The notes beneath the pieces were generated by a model. That model made no database searches. It saw nothing but the letters and a program-made list of their open reading frames with translations, and had not been told where the DNA came from. The translations under genes were made by a program, and so were the position numbers. Source: an uncultured Eubacterium sp. (GTDB lineage: Bacteria > Bacillota > Clostridia > Peptostreptococcales > Anaerovoracaceae). From it: a stretch of DNA of 24,825 bases. Where the stretch lies: positions 1 to 24,825 of the forward strand of contig UQNP01000011.1 of the NCBI GenBank assembly GCA_900542385.1. The letters run 5' to 3'. Every line of letters begins with the position of its first letter. Position 1 is the stretch's first letter. This document shows positions 1 through 7,844 of this stretch, in pieces.

Positions 1-48
1 TATCGTTATATTGATTTTGCTGACAACGTACCGGAGGCAATGGTGAAG

Positions 49-954
49 ATGTACAGTCTATCGCTGGATGAGAGAAGAAAAGAAATAACTTCCCACGGAA
101 CTTTTGATTTCCCTGTGGCAGTTTATGAGAACAGAGTGGGAAAAAGCAGTCTCAAGGCCATAAGCTGGCACTGGCATGAAGAGCTGCAGTTTTGTTATGT
201 GACGGAAGGGACGGTGTCATTTTTTCTCAATGGAAAGGTTTTTCCCGTAAAAAAAGGGGACGGTATATTTATAAATTCGGAAGTGCTGCATACGGCTAAA
301 GACGCTGATGATTCCGACGGCGCTTACGTATGCGTTGACTTTCATCCTCGAATGATAGCATCTTTTCCCAACAGTGTGTTTGAACGGAAGTACGTTTCGC
401 CGGTGCTTAAAAGCAAAGGTATGGAATACGTGCTCTTAGCACGCAGCAAAGAAAGTCACAAAGAGATCCTGACAAGGCTGGAGAATGTGAGGAGGATATT
501 TGAGAGCAAAGCGGACGGCTACGAGTTTGATCTGTGCTGCGAGCTTTACATGATATGGAAAAATATGACTGCTGATTTCAGAGGCTTTTACGCTGCAAAG
601 GGAGAAGAGCGCGAAAATGATGTCGTAAACAGGCGGCTGAGAGAAATGATCATGTATATAAGGGAGCATTATCAGGAAAAGATAAGACTGGATGAGATAG
701 CGCAGCATCTGCATCTCAGTCCCCATGAATGCTGTAGGTTTTTCAGGAAAAATATGCACTGCACGATATTTGATTATATTTCTGAGTACAGATTGACGCG
801 CAGTATGGAACTGCTTGACGATACCTCTATGTCGGTGACGCAGATAGCCTATGAAACAGGATTCGGAAGCAGCAGCTATTACATAGAAAAATTCAGAAGG
901 AAGACAGGTATGACTCCTGCGAAATACAGACACAGGAATGATGCCGGACATTGA
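49..954 (+). CDS. AraC family transcriptional regulator with N-terminal cupin domain
   Basis: The predicted protein of about 301 residues has the two-part build of AraC/XylS regulators. The N-terminal half is a cupin-like sensor: a His-rich WHWHEE segment near residue 40, then strand-rich sequence with KKGDGIFINSEVLH. The C-terminal 100 residues carry two helix-turn-helix units: IRLDEIAQHLHLSPHECCRFF, then MSVTQIAYETGFGSSSYYIEKFRRKTGMTPAKYR, which matches the family signature well. Such proteins bind DNA and usually respond to a small sugar-like ligand; the ligand cannot be read here. The start is chosen at ATG 49 because GGAGG at 33-37 lies 11 nt upstream. ATG 40 is only 2 nt from it and GTG 43 only 5. 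The gene stands alone, ends at a strong terminator, and its target is probably to the left of the window. Confidence 0.9.
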   Translation: MYSLSLDERRKEITSHGTFDFPVAVYENRVGKSSLKAISWHWHEELQFCYVTEGTVSFFLNGKVFPVKKGDGIFINSEVLHTAKDADDSDGAYVCVDFHPRMIASFPNSVFERKYVSPVLKSKGMEYVLLARSKESHKEILTRLENVRRIFESKADGYEFDLCCELYMIWKNMTADFRGFYAAKGEERENDVVNRRLREMIMYIREHYQEKIRLDEIAQHLHLSPHECCRFFRKNMHCTIFDYISEYRLTRSMELLDDTSMSVTQIAYETGFGSSSYYIEKFRRKTGMTPAKYRHRNDAGH

Positions 955-976
955 AGTTCCGGATATGGCAGCAAAT

Positions 977-1037
977 AAAAACATCCCATAGGTGATGTGA
1001 GTGACAGCTCATATTCCTATGAGATGTTTTTGTTTTG
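977..1037. terminator. Bidirectional intrinsic terminator between the AraC gene and spoIIR
   Basis: A 16-bp stem with one mismatch pairs 977-992 with 1016-1031. The loop contains a smaller TGAG/CTCA hairpin. The top strand continues with TTTTTGTTTTG. On the bottom strand the stem is followed by TTTTTATTT. It can end both the rightward AraC transcript and the leftward spoIIR transcript. Confidence 0.85.
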
Positions 1038-1095
1038 TCGTTTAAGATAATCTGCTTGCCTGGATGCCGTCCCGACAGGCTTTCATGGAGCTGTT

Positions 1096-1728
1096 TTATT
1101 CGGACAGCAGCTCCATGGTCTTCCATCGAAGCCTCATGCGTTGTTCTTCTGATTTGTCATCGGATGTGTCTTTGCCGGCTGTGTCTTTGCCGACTGTGTC
1201 CTCATCGGCGACATCTTCATCGGGCAACTCCTCTTTATCTGTGCCCTCTTCGAGCAGACACAGGGGCGGAAAAAGCACACACCACCAGTTTTCACCCCTG
1301 CCGCTGCCTAAAGTTATATTGAGTGCTTCGTAACTGCCTGCGGGGAATGTTATGTCTCCATAGGTCTTCTGCGGTATGTATCTTACTCCCAGATCTGCGC
1401 TGGCAGTATAATCATATCCTTCGGAAGCTATCACTCCGTTTGCTATGGTTTCGAAACGGTCCAGGTTGTTTTTCAGATATTCTCTTGTCTCGTCTGCATC
1501 ATCCAGATCGTCCTGTTTTTCCATGTATTCGATGACTGCATCGCGGACTTTGAGCTTCAGTGCCTGATCTTTAGCTCTGTTGCTGTCTGCTATCACGTGG
1601 AGCCTTATGATGCCCTCGTGTTCGTTTGCTGCACTGCCGCCGGTATATGTATAAAACAGCATGATACCCATCACGATGACCAGCCCCAGACATATAGCGC
1701 ATTTCTTTTCATCTGAAAGATTTTTCAA
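1096..1728 (-). CDS. spoIIR: Stage II sporulation protein R
   Basis: SpoIIR is made in the forespore under sigma F and secreted into the intermembrane space. There it triggers SpoIIGA to process pro-sigma E in the mother cell. The 210-residue product has an N-terminal membrane/signal segment (about residues 10-32) and the family's hallmark stretches: IIRLHVIADSN, AKDQALKLKVRDAVIEY, QKTYGDITFPAGSYEAL and GENWWCVLFPPLC. Translation starts at TTG 1728, with GGAGG 8 nt upstream; no ATG fits. After the conserved domain comes an acidic tail of pentapeptide repeats encoded by a 15-bp tandem repeat (1163-1222), then a basic end. It lies downstream of the SipL-like gene but has its own candidate sigma-F promoter. 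Identity is secure; the tail is unusual. Confidence 0.93.
   Translation of the reverse strand: MKNLSDEKKCAICLGLVIVMGIMLFYTYTGGSAANEHEGIIRLHVIADSNRAKDQALKLKVRDAVIEYMEKQDDLDDADETREYLKNNLDRFETIANGVIASEGYDYTASADLGVRYIPQKTYGDITFPAGSYEALNITLGSGRGENWWCVLFPPLCLLEEGTDKEELPDEDVADEDTVGKDTAGKDTSDDKSEEQRMRLRWKTMELLSE
1163..1222. repeat. 15-bp tandem repeat inside spoIIR
   Basis: Four consecutive 15-bp units start at 1163, 1178, 1193 and 1208. The first two differ in two bases (gatgtgtctttgccg, gctgtgtctttgccg); the last two are more diverged. They encode acidic pentapeptides of the type D-E/K-D-T/V-A/V in the SpoIIR C-terminal tail. The unit is a multiple of three, so copy-number change would keep the reading frame. 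Confidence 0.7.
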
Positions 1729-1778
1729 TTTCAGTACCTCCTGAGCAGTTGTGTTCGATCCATTTGATCGTATGTCAG

Positions 1779-1808
1779 GAGTTTTTACAAAGAAAGGATG
1801 TATTATAC
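1779..1808 (-). promoter_or_regulatory. Candidate sigma-F promoter of spoIIR
   Basis: On the bottom strand GTATA (1804-1808) is followed after exactly 15 nt by GTAAAAACTC (1779-1788). The Bacillus sigma-F consensus is GYATA, 15 nt, GGNNANAMTR. The -35 and spacing fit exactly and the -10 matches at five of seven defined positions. spoIIR is a known sigma-F gene in Bacillus subtilis and Clostridioides difficile. The -35 lies inside the terminator hairpin of the upstream gene. Confidence 0.5.
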
Positions 1809-1815
1809 ATCCTTT
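1793..1815 (-). terminator. Hairpin terminator after the SipL-like gene
   Basis: AAAGGATGTA and TACATCCTTT form a perfect 10-bp stem with a 3-nt loop. On the bottom strand it is followed by the T-rich run CTTTGT, about 100 nt after the stop codon of the SipL-like gene. The T-tract is imperfect, so termination may be partial and allow some read-through into spoIIR. Confidence 0.6.
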
Positions 1816-1914
1816 CAGATAATTTTTTGTTTATTTTTGATTATCAGGGTGACGCCGTCCTTGTAATGATATTTTGATTGCAGTGCCGCGGACGCGTCAG
1901 GCGCGGTTTACTTG

Positions 1915-4299
1915 TCATCGTGAAATGAACAGCTTCATGCCTTCAGGCAGCGGAAGTGAAACATCTATTTGATTCAGAAGAGCTATGGTCTGCTCATCGC
2001 TTTTGTATTTTTTTGCTATGTTCCATAACGTGTCGTTTTTACCTACGACGTAGATATTCATGGATGAAGATTTCTGTTCCGCAGGATCTTCCGGCATATA
2101 AACTGCGTTTTCGATGGTCAGGAATTCTTCGCTTTTTGTTATCCATGTTTCTATGCTTAAAGCTGCGTTGATCTCGATCTGACGGCTGTTTATCGTATCT
2201 GCCCATATATCTTTTATTGATAACCATGTATCGGCAGACATATCTTCTGACAGTTGACATGAAACCTCAAGTGAGCCACGAACGGGGACGTCGGCTGTCG
2301 TTGTAAAAGGCTCTCCGTCTGAGTCGAGACCGAGGATCTTTACCGGAAGACTTCCCTGTATTATTATTCTGTTGTTTTCCAGGCGTGCTGATATTTCGGC
2401 AGATTGTACGCTGCTGCACAGCAGTACATCTGGGGAATCGGTAATACCTTCCGTATTTATTACTTCCCTTGCAGAGATTTCTCCGAAAACGGTTTCCGGT
2501 ACGGAAAAAATCTTTTTACTGCCTGTTTCAAAGCTTACATTTCTCTCTTTGTGATATGCGTCGGAAACAGAAATGAATTCTTCGTTTTTATAGCCTTGTA
2601 TTTTTGTCCTGACCTGTCCTTCCAACAGAAAGCCGGAATCGTTTTCGATGGAGATTTCAAGGCCTGAAATGTCGTAGTCGATTTTTATGAGATCGGCATC
2701 AGGCTCGGTTTTCATCGGTATGAATTGGGTGAGATCGGATTTGCCGGAAGCGCTGCATATTTTCGTTTCTCCGTCTTCTGTACCTTTGTAGAGTATTCTG
2801 GAATTTATGACCGCGTTGACGATCAGTTTTCCCGCGCTTATTTGTCTGTGAGCCTCGGATATGTTTATATCGGTTTTAAGGATCTTTGCAGGGGAGGGTT
2901 GGTCTTCTCCGATTTTCAATGTTTCGGAGATTTCGCTTATCTCTTCTGTTTCAAAACTCAGGCCGGTGGCATTGACCGGGCTTTTAAGACATATGAAACT
3001 GTCGTCCTCCGATTCCTCCAGTGTATTTATTTCTTTTTTCGTTATTTCGGTCATTTTTATGGAGATCTCTCCCCGGGCAGTGAATTTTCTTTCGTTTATA
3101 AGTTCTGAGTCGGAAGATTTTAAAGATACGGATACTCTGTAGGATGAATCCTCGTTTTCTCCCCAGCATTTGTCGGTGTTGAAAGGTATGCGGGATTTTA
3201 CTACATCGATAGGCTCCGATGCGCCATCCGGGTGATACACGGTATAAAATATTATTTCTCCTGACAGCGTATCTCCTTTTGCATAGGCTGTTTTCCCTGG
3301 TTGTGAGAGCACCGCTCGGCCTTCTGTGAAAAAGATTTCTTTCATGTCAGGCATGGTGTCGGGGACGAGTAATGAATCGTCAAAGGGCAATATGTATTCT
3401 CTTATACCGATCCTGTTTTTTATCGTGGCTTTGGAGTATTTCAGGCTGCTGTTGAATGGAACTGTCTGTGCGGAATTCGGATCGGTCTTTTTTGCCGCAT
3501 ATGTGTGATCGATCACAGATCCCGAATTTGATGAAGCTTTAGTGTTTGCACTGCCTGCATACGATTTTGCTGTGCTGCGCGTTTTATTTTGTTTGGCGTC
3601 TGATGTGTAAGTATTGCCTGATATTCCCGTCTCTGTTAATGAAGTATTGTTTTTAGCTGACTGCGGCGTGTAGTCTTGTTTTCCGTTTGGATTTTGCGAT
3701 CCTGCCGGTGATGGGTCTTGCTGCAAGCTTGAGACCGAAGGCTTGGATGAAGATGATTTTTGCGGCGGATCAGCTGGAGATCCGGATGCGGAGGAAAGCA
3801 TGGATGAAGCGTTGTATTTGGACGAAGGATTGGATTCGGATGCAGATTTGGATTCGGTGTACGGGGCAGTATGATTCGACGTATTGGCGATATCTTCTAT
3901 TTCGTATGGGACATAAGTTTTCTCTATGGATGGACGAGTTGTTTTTTTATCAGTGACAGAAAGTTGAGCGGTTTCTGATTCGGCGGCGGTTTCTGTTGTA
4001 TTCGAGGCAATATTTTTCTTTTTTTGGGCTGTTTTCGGCGATGGAGCTGAAGTATCGGCTGGATTCGGTGGAGTTTCTGTTTGGATTAAGGATTCTGCTT
4101 TGTTTGAAATTACAGGGTCTGCGGATTCGGTTTGGTTTGAAGATGCTGAGTTTGCATAATCGGCTGGATTTGATGCGCTGCTGTGAGGATTGCTTTCCGT
4201 ATTCGGAATATTTTTCGACACATCCGTAGTGACAGATGTACCGTATTTCATTCGGTTGGATTTGCCTGTCGGCAGATTATCGTAAGGCGATGTTGTCAT
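1915..4299 (-). CDS. SipL-like SPOCS (DUF3794) and LysM spore morphogenesis protein with long disordered N-terminus
   Basis: The 794-residue product ends in a clear LysM domain (about 748-794: YVVGKNDTLWNIAKKYKSDE). Before it are SPOCS/DUF3794-type modules from about residue 288, beginning IKNRIGIREYILPFDDSLLV and including PDTMPDMKEIFF. This is the build of SipL, the C. difficile protein that links SpoIVA to the forespore membrane during coat assembly, and of related clostridial proteins. SipL is roughly 520 residues. The excess here is residues 1-285, a Ser/Asn/Thr/Pro/Lys-rich stretch with no hydrophobic core. The start is firm: AAAGGAGG lies 9 nt before ATG 4299, and no equally good site precedes the SPOCS part. 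It may help mother-cell coat assembly. A sigma-E promoter was sought and not convincingly found. Exact orthology to SipL is inferred from domains. Confidence 0.82.
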   Translation of the reverse strand: MTTSPYDNLPTGKSNRMKYGTSVTTDVSKNIPNTESNPHSSASNPADYANSASSNQTESADPVISNKAESLIQTETPPNPADTSAPSPKTAQKKKNIASNTTETAAESETAQLSVTDKKTTRPSIEKTYVPYEIEDIANTSNHTAPYTESKSASESNPSSKYNASSMLSSASGSPADPPQKSSSSKPSVSSLQQDPSPAGSQNPNGKQDYTPQSAKNNTSLTETGISGNTYTSDAKQNKTRSTAKSYAGSANTKASSNSGSVIDHTYAAKKTDPNSAQTVPFNSSLKYSKATIKNRIGIREYILPFDDSLLVPDTMPDMKEIFFTEGRAVLSQPGKTAYAKGDTLSGEIIFYTVYHPDGASEPIDVVKSRIPFNTDKCWGENEDSSYRVSVSLKSSDSELINERKFTARGEISIKMTEITKKEINTLEESEDDSFICLKSPVNATGLSFETEEISEISETLKIGEDQPSPAKILKTDINISEAHRQISAGKLIVNAVINSRILYKGTEDGETKICSASGKSDLTQFIPMKTEPDADLIKIDYDISGLEISIENDSGFLLEGQVRTKIQGYKNEEFISVSDAYHKERNVSFETGSKKIFSVPETVFGEISAREVINTEGITDSPDVLLCSSVQSAEISARLENNRIIIQGSLPVKILGLDSDGEPFTTTADVPVRGSLEVSCQLSEDMSADTWLSIKDIWADTINSRQIEINAALSIETWITKSEEFLTIENAVYMPEDPAEQKSSSMNIYVVGKNDTLWNIAKKYKSDEQTIALLNQIDVSLPLPEGMKLFISR

Positions 4300-5107
4300 T
4301 TTTTACGACCTCCTTTTACTATTCCCTCATAAAAGATATTAGTGAAATGAGACGATTATGCCGAAAAAATGAAGTGTTGTACTGCGAAAATCAGACTGAG
4401 CATTGCGGAATCGCAGTGGTAGTTGAAGAACAGCGACTGGTAAACATTATGTAAACCATAGTTTCGTAAAAAAAGGCCTTTTCTCGCTTAATTTGCAGAG
4501 CTTTTATTAACGGAATATTCTGGCAAATACTTGATTTGCTGTATTTAATGAAAAAATGAGACTTGTATGCGGTGGGAAAGCTGAAAAGTGGTGATATGCG
4601 TTATTTTTAGACAGCTTTCCTTGAAATAAGCTTGCTTCAGGTTTACATAATGCAAAAAATTCATCAAAATCAGCAAAAAATAGGTAAATTTGATAAATTT
4701 TTTGTAAAATAGGAGGTGGGGGTATACAGGCTAAGCCGCAGGTAGACTTCATTTAAGTATCGATGATTTAAGAATAAAAAATAGCAGGCAGTGATGGTGA
4801 GTCTGCCTGCGTCTGATCGATATTAGTTTATCGGTTCGTTTTAGTTTTTTGATTTGATTTAATATGCCGAGGTTTTGATTTCTGATTTGCTGTTTTTAGA
4901 TTATATATCCGGTGAGTTGGATGCCTGATTTGCTGCTTGCTGCTTCCGGCTCCATAACATTGGTTATTGATACTGTCTGTGCTGGTTTTGCAAGTCTGTC
5001 AGTATACAGGTCCACCCGTCTGCAAATTTGTCCGGCTGCAAACTTTGAGTAGATCTTTTGAGGTTTGCCGAGTGGTTATGCAACCGGCGTATGTATTGGC
5101 AGGGGGA
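4300..5107. other. Intergenic region of about 800 bases between the SipL-like gene and the GntR gene
   Basis: No ORF here has both a ribosome binding site and a credible protein. An 81-codon bottom-strand ORF (4507-4752) lacks a Shine-Dalgarno and reads as low-complexity noise. It does contain a hairpin terminator (4774-4810), a 9-bp inverted repeat GGAAAGCTG/CAGCTTTCC (around 4575-4620), and a 13-bp inverted repeat (4445-4457 with 4640-4652). Bases 4811-5107 form a long 3' untranslated stretch of the GntR gene. No RNA family was recognised. Confidence 0.5.
4774..4810 (-). terminator. Intrinsic terminator for the ispE-gntR transcript
   Basis: GCAGGCAG (4784-4791) and CTGCCTGC (4803-4810) form a perfect 8-bp GC-rich stem with an 11-nt loop. 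On the bottom strand it is followed by TATTTTTTATTC. It points leftward and lies about 300 nt beyond the GntR stop codon. Confidence 0.8.
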
Positions 5108-5779
5108 TTATTTGGATTTTCCCTGGACTCCTTCTTTGATTATGAGTTCCTTGAGTCTGTCGATATGGACGTCGGCAGCTTCTCTTGCGGCTTCGGCATC
5201 TTTGCTTGCTATGGCGTTCATTATCATGGCGTGTTCTTCCGGCATATGCTCAGCGCGCTTGAAATTGTCATAGTAAATGTATCTGAATCTCAAAACCAGC
5301 TCCTGGAGCTGTTCTATCATCTGGAGAAGGATCTTGTTGTTGCATGATTCTACGATTATTCGGTGAAATTTCGTATCGTATTTTATCATGTTTTCAATAT
5401 CACCGCTCGTGACGGCATCGTTGTATTTGGAAGAAGCTTCCTTGAGTTCCTCCATTTTTTCAGGCTGCATTCTCGATGCAGCGAAGAAAGCGGCAAGTCC
5501 TTCCATGTTCTGGCGCACTTCCAATATTTCCACCATGTCGCTTGTGGAGATCTGCGAGGCGTATGCACCTCTTCTGGGCTCGATAGTCACGAGACCTTCT
5601 TTTTCAAGCTTCCTTATAGCTTCTCTTATGGGAGTGCGGCTGACGCCCATTTCCTGAGCAAGCTCCACTTCCATCATCCTGGTACCGGGAACTATAGCTC
5701 CCGTAAGTATTTGCATTTTAAGTTCTTCATAGACCATTTCACGCAAGGGTCTGTGATTTTGAATATCAAAATTAAGCAT
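5108..5779 (-). CDS. GntR family regulator, FadR subfamily with FCD domain
   Basis: The 223-residue protein has an N-terminal winged helix-turn-helix (about 10-75). It includes EELKMQILTGAIVPGTRM, LAQEMGVSRTPIREAIRKLE and KEGLVTIEPRRGAYAS, which is textbook GntR. Residues 85-215 form an all-helical FCD ligand domain. Its metal-site residues are visible: D-x3-H in YDTKFHRIIV, H in PEEHAMIMNAI, and H in ADVHIDRLKELI. Members sense small carboxylates or acyl-CoAs and bind short palindromes. It lies 67 nt downstream of ispE on the same strand, so the two are probably co-transcribed. Its ligand and targets cannot be told from sequence. The start ATG 5779 follows AAGAGG at 11 nt, a long but usable spacing. 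Confidence 0.9.
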   Translation of the reverse strand: MLNFDIQNHRPLREMVYEELKMQILTGAIVPGTRMMEVELAQEMGVSRTPIREAIRKLEKEGLVTIEPRRGAYASQISTSDMVEILEVRQNMEGLAAFFAASRMQPEKMEELKEASSKYNDAVTSGDIENMIKYDTKFHRIIVESCNNKILLQMIEQLQELVLRFRYIYYDNFKRAEHMPEEHAMIMNAIASKDAEAAREAADVHIDRLKELIIKEGVQGKSK

Positions 5780-5846
5780 CTCTCATCTTACCTCTTAACA
5801 TAAATTTACCATAAGTCATAAAACAGTATATTTAATTATAAGAAAA

Positions 5847-6845
5847 TTATCTGGTAGTCTCGACGGCAAAACTTTCTTCGTTTGCTTTGAGCATTTCACA
5901 GCAGATATGCTGCGCTTCTGCCTGACTTTCGCAAAGACAAAATACGGTGGGTCCGCTTCCGCTCATAAGTGCGGACCCTGAATTGCATAAATCGGACATC
6001 TTGTTCTTTGTATACACAATAACAGGATAACGCTTTAAAGTGAAATTTTCAAGTACATTGATCATATTTTCTCTTACTACTTTATTATTATTTTCACTTA
6101 AAGCCTGCATCATTTTACTGTTATCGGGATGGATCATAACGGGCTCGGAATCTATGCCGGCATATACTTCTGCGGTAGAAACGCTTATGCCGGGTTTTGA
6201 TAAAGCGATGTAGGATCGAAGCCCTGGCCTGATAGGTTTAAGCTCTGTCCCTCTTCCGTAAGCGAGAGCGCAGTGGCATGAAAGAGGATCATCGCTGAAC
6301 GCAGGCTTTAGCAGATCATTTGCGGCAGCCTGTCCCATTATGCAAAACGGCACATCTGAACCGAGTTTCGCACCTGCACGGCAAAGCTCGGAAAGGGGAA
6401 GTCCCAGCTCCCATATAACATTTAAAGCATGAATGACTGCGGCGCAGTCGCTGCTGCCTCCGGCAAGACCGGCTGCGGCAGGGATGGATTTTTTTATGTC
6501 TATTGAGATCTGTCCCCGCTGTTTTTTGCCGAACATATCAGCCATAAGGAGCGCCGCTTTGAAAGCCAGGTTTCCGGGACCGGAAGGGATGTCGCTTCTG
6601 TCAGTATTGAGATTTATATAAACACCTTCTGCATCTTCCATAGGCTGCCAGTCGACGGTTACCGTATCGCAGAGGGATATCTGCTGCATTATCATTTCTA
6701 CTTCATGAAATCCATCGGAACGTATTCCCAGCACATCCAAAGTGAGGTTGATCTTTGCGAATGCATTCAAAGTAACTCCATTTGATGTATCCGATAAGTC
6801 GTTTGATATACCTGATAAGGAAGATATGTTTCTGTTTTCCGTCAC
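5847..6845 (-). CDS. ispE: 4-diphosphocytidyl-2-C-methyl-D-erythritol kinase
   Basis: IspE phosphorylates CDP-methylerythritol at the 2-hydroxyl using ATP, the fourth step of the non-mevalonate isoprenoid pathway, in the cytosol. The GHMP-kinase motifs are present: substrate-side AFAKINLTLDVLGIRSDGFHE (about 29-48), the ATP loop PAAAGLAGGSSDCAA (about 122-136), and the C-terminal SGSGPTVFCL. At 332 residues it is longer than the usual 280-300. The excess is a Ser/Asn/Asp-rich leader of about 23 residues before the conserved start. Translation begins at GTG 6845 with AGGAGG 7 nt upstream; no in-frame ATG lies closer to the domain, so the leader seems real. An extended -10 promoter precedes it, and gntR follows. 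Confidence 0.95.
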   Translation of the reverse strand: MTENRNISSLSGISNDLSDTSNGVTLNAFAKINLTLDVLGIRSDGFHEVEMIMQQISLCDTVTVDWQPMEDAEGVYINLNTDRSDIPSGPGNLAFKAALLMADMFGKKQRGQISIDIKKSIPAAAGLAGGSSDCAAVIHALNVIWELGLPLSELCRAGAKLGSDVPFCIMGQAAANDLLKPAFSDDPLSCHCALAYGRGTELKPIRPGLRSYIALSKPGISVSTAEVYAGIDSEPVMIHPDNSKMMQALSENNNKVVRENMINVLENFTLKRYPVIVYTKNKMSDLCNSGSALMSGSGPTVFCLCESQAEAQHICCEMLKANEESFAVETTR

Positions 6846-6869
6846 TTTTGTACCTCCTGTAATATAAAG

Positions 6870-6878
6870 ATTATATCA
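6870..6878 (-). promoter_or_regulatory. Extended -10 promoter upstream of ispE
   Basis: On the bottom strand TGATATAAT (TG extension plus a perfect TATAAT at 6870-6875) lies 25 nt before the GTG start of ispE. No good -35 is seen at 17 nt, which is common for extended -10 promoters. It sits right after the terminator of the preceding transcription unit. Confidence 0.4.
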
Positions 6879-6889
6879 GAGTATATTGG

Positions 6890-6917
6890 AAAAGGTGAGC
6901 CTGAAAGCTCACCTTTT
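6890..6917. terminator. Hairpin terminator after the Ig-like membrane protein gene
   Basis: AAAAGGTGAGC and GCTCACCTTTT form a perfect 11-bp stem with a 6-nt loop. It sits 10 nt past the stop codon of the leftward gene at 6927. The A/T ends of the arms supply the U-tract in either direction. It separates the tadA unit from ispE. Confidence 0.85.
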
Positions 6918-6926
6918 ATCTATTCT

Positions 6927-7844
6927 TTATCTTCTCTTTTTATTTTTGTTATTTTTATTTTTTGCGTTCTTCTGTTTGCCTGTTTGATTCTTAGGATTTG
7001 TCGTTCCTTTTTTATTTGTCTGAGGCTGAGTCTTCACGACTTTTACCTTGTATGTTCCTCCGCCTGATGAAATCGGTTTAGGACCTGATACTCGCTTGTT
7101 GTGCTTAGCTCGTTCTTCGGCGATGATCTCTTCTATTAGCTCAGCTTCTTTTTCTTTTCGTTTAGCCTCCGCTTCCGCCTGTTTTGCTTTTCGCTTATTG
7201 TCCTGAGCAACGATCTCTTCTACGGATTTTCCTGTTCTCTTAGCTTCTTTGTAAGGATTTACTGTTTCCTTTTTACCTTTTTCTTCATTTTCTTTTTCCA
7301 TGGCCTTCTTTGCGCTTCTCGTGCTGAAGAATACCATTCCGACTATCATGATGACCATCATGATCATGTATACTCTCGTTGAGCCGGCCTGGTCCAAAGT
7401 CGTAAAGCGGATCTTTATATCATCGCCGAGAGTAGTGCCGTCGGTTGCCTGGAGATCATTGCCGATTGTCAGTGTATATCTGGTGTTGCTTTCTATTTGT
7501 ATGTTGCTGTCTACTACATCGGAAACAACCATCATAAGACCTTCTTCTTTGTGGCTGTAGTAGACTCTGATAGGGATCTCCTTACCTTTTTTATCGGTCA
7601 GTGTGAACTGCTTGGCGTTGGCTTTTCGCACAGCTTTCGACTCAGGAAGCATTTCCTTATCAAAATATATTTTAACGCTGAGGTTTTCTACCGATACGTT
7701 TTTCGCACCGTCTTCAGGAGTTGAAGAGACGATGCTGAAATTTGTTTCTCCCGATGTCGCGGAACTTTCCGCCGCAAAGCATGAAGGCGCAAAAACCGAT
7801 ATAATCATTATAATAAGGCAAGCTAAGGCACCTGTTCTTTTCAT
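6927..7844 (-). CDS. Secreted-then-anchored Ig-like (Big_5/SbsA-type) protein with membrane helix and basic cytoplasmic tail
   Basis: The 305-residue protein has a signal peptide (1-24, ending CFA/AES). A single Ig-like domain (about 36-150) carries IVSSTPEDGAKNVSVE, KIYFDKEML and the closing strand IKIRFTT, typical of the Big_5 fold. A transmembrane helix (about 158-174) follows. The last 130 residues are a charged coiled-coil rich in Lys/Glu/Ala and then an extremely basic, Asn/Lys-rich tail. The topology would place the Ig domain outside and the basic tail inside, where it could bind nucleic acid, ribosomes or acidic lipids; that is inference. The start ATG overlaps the tadA stop codon by one base (TAATG), so translation is coupled. 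Function is unknown. An SbsA-type domain alone does not define a role. Confidence 0.8.
   Translation of the reverse strand: MKRTGALACLIIMIISVFAPSCFAAESSATSGETNFSIVSSTPEDGAKNVSVENLSVKIYFDKEMLPESKAVRKANAKQFTLTDKKGKEIPIRVYYSHKEEGLMMVVSDVVDSNIQIESNTRYTLTIGNDLQATDGTTLGDDIKIRFTTLDQAGSTRVYMIMMVIMIVGMVFFSTRSAKKAMEKENEEKGKKETVNPYKEAKRTGKSVEEIVAQDNKRKAKQAEAEAKRKEKEAELIEEIIAEERAKHNKRVSGPKPISSGGGTYKVKVVKTQPQTNKKGTTNPKNQTGKQKNAKNKNNKNKKRR

Noticed and set aside
4445..4652. 13-bp inverted repeat (GGTTTACATAATG) 182 bp apart, whose right copy shares ACATAATGCAAA with the switch repeat
   Set aside because: In AT-rich DNA a match this short is expected now and then in a window of this size. There is no recombinase beside it, no dyad arms like those of the real sites, and no promoter arrangement between the copies.
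4507..4752. 81-codon ORF on the bottom strand in the large intergenic region
   Set aside because: No ribosome binding site before its ATG, no recognisable domain, and an amino acid make-up like that of translated AT-rich noncoding DNA.
4531..4935. Recurring GATTTGCTG in the intergenic region
   Set aside because: Three short copies with irregular spacing and no shared flanks; not a CRISPR array or a regular repeat.
5070..5095. tRNA-like string GCCGAGTGGTTATGC
   Set aside because: It resembles a D-arm, but no acceptor stem, anticodon stem or T-loop (GTTCRA) can be placed around it.
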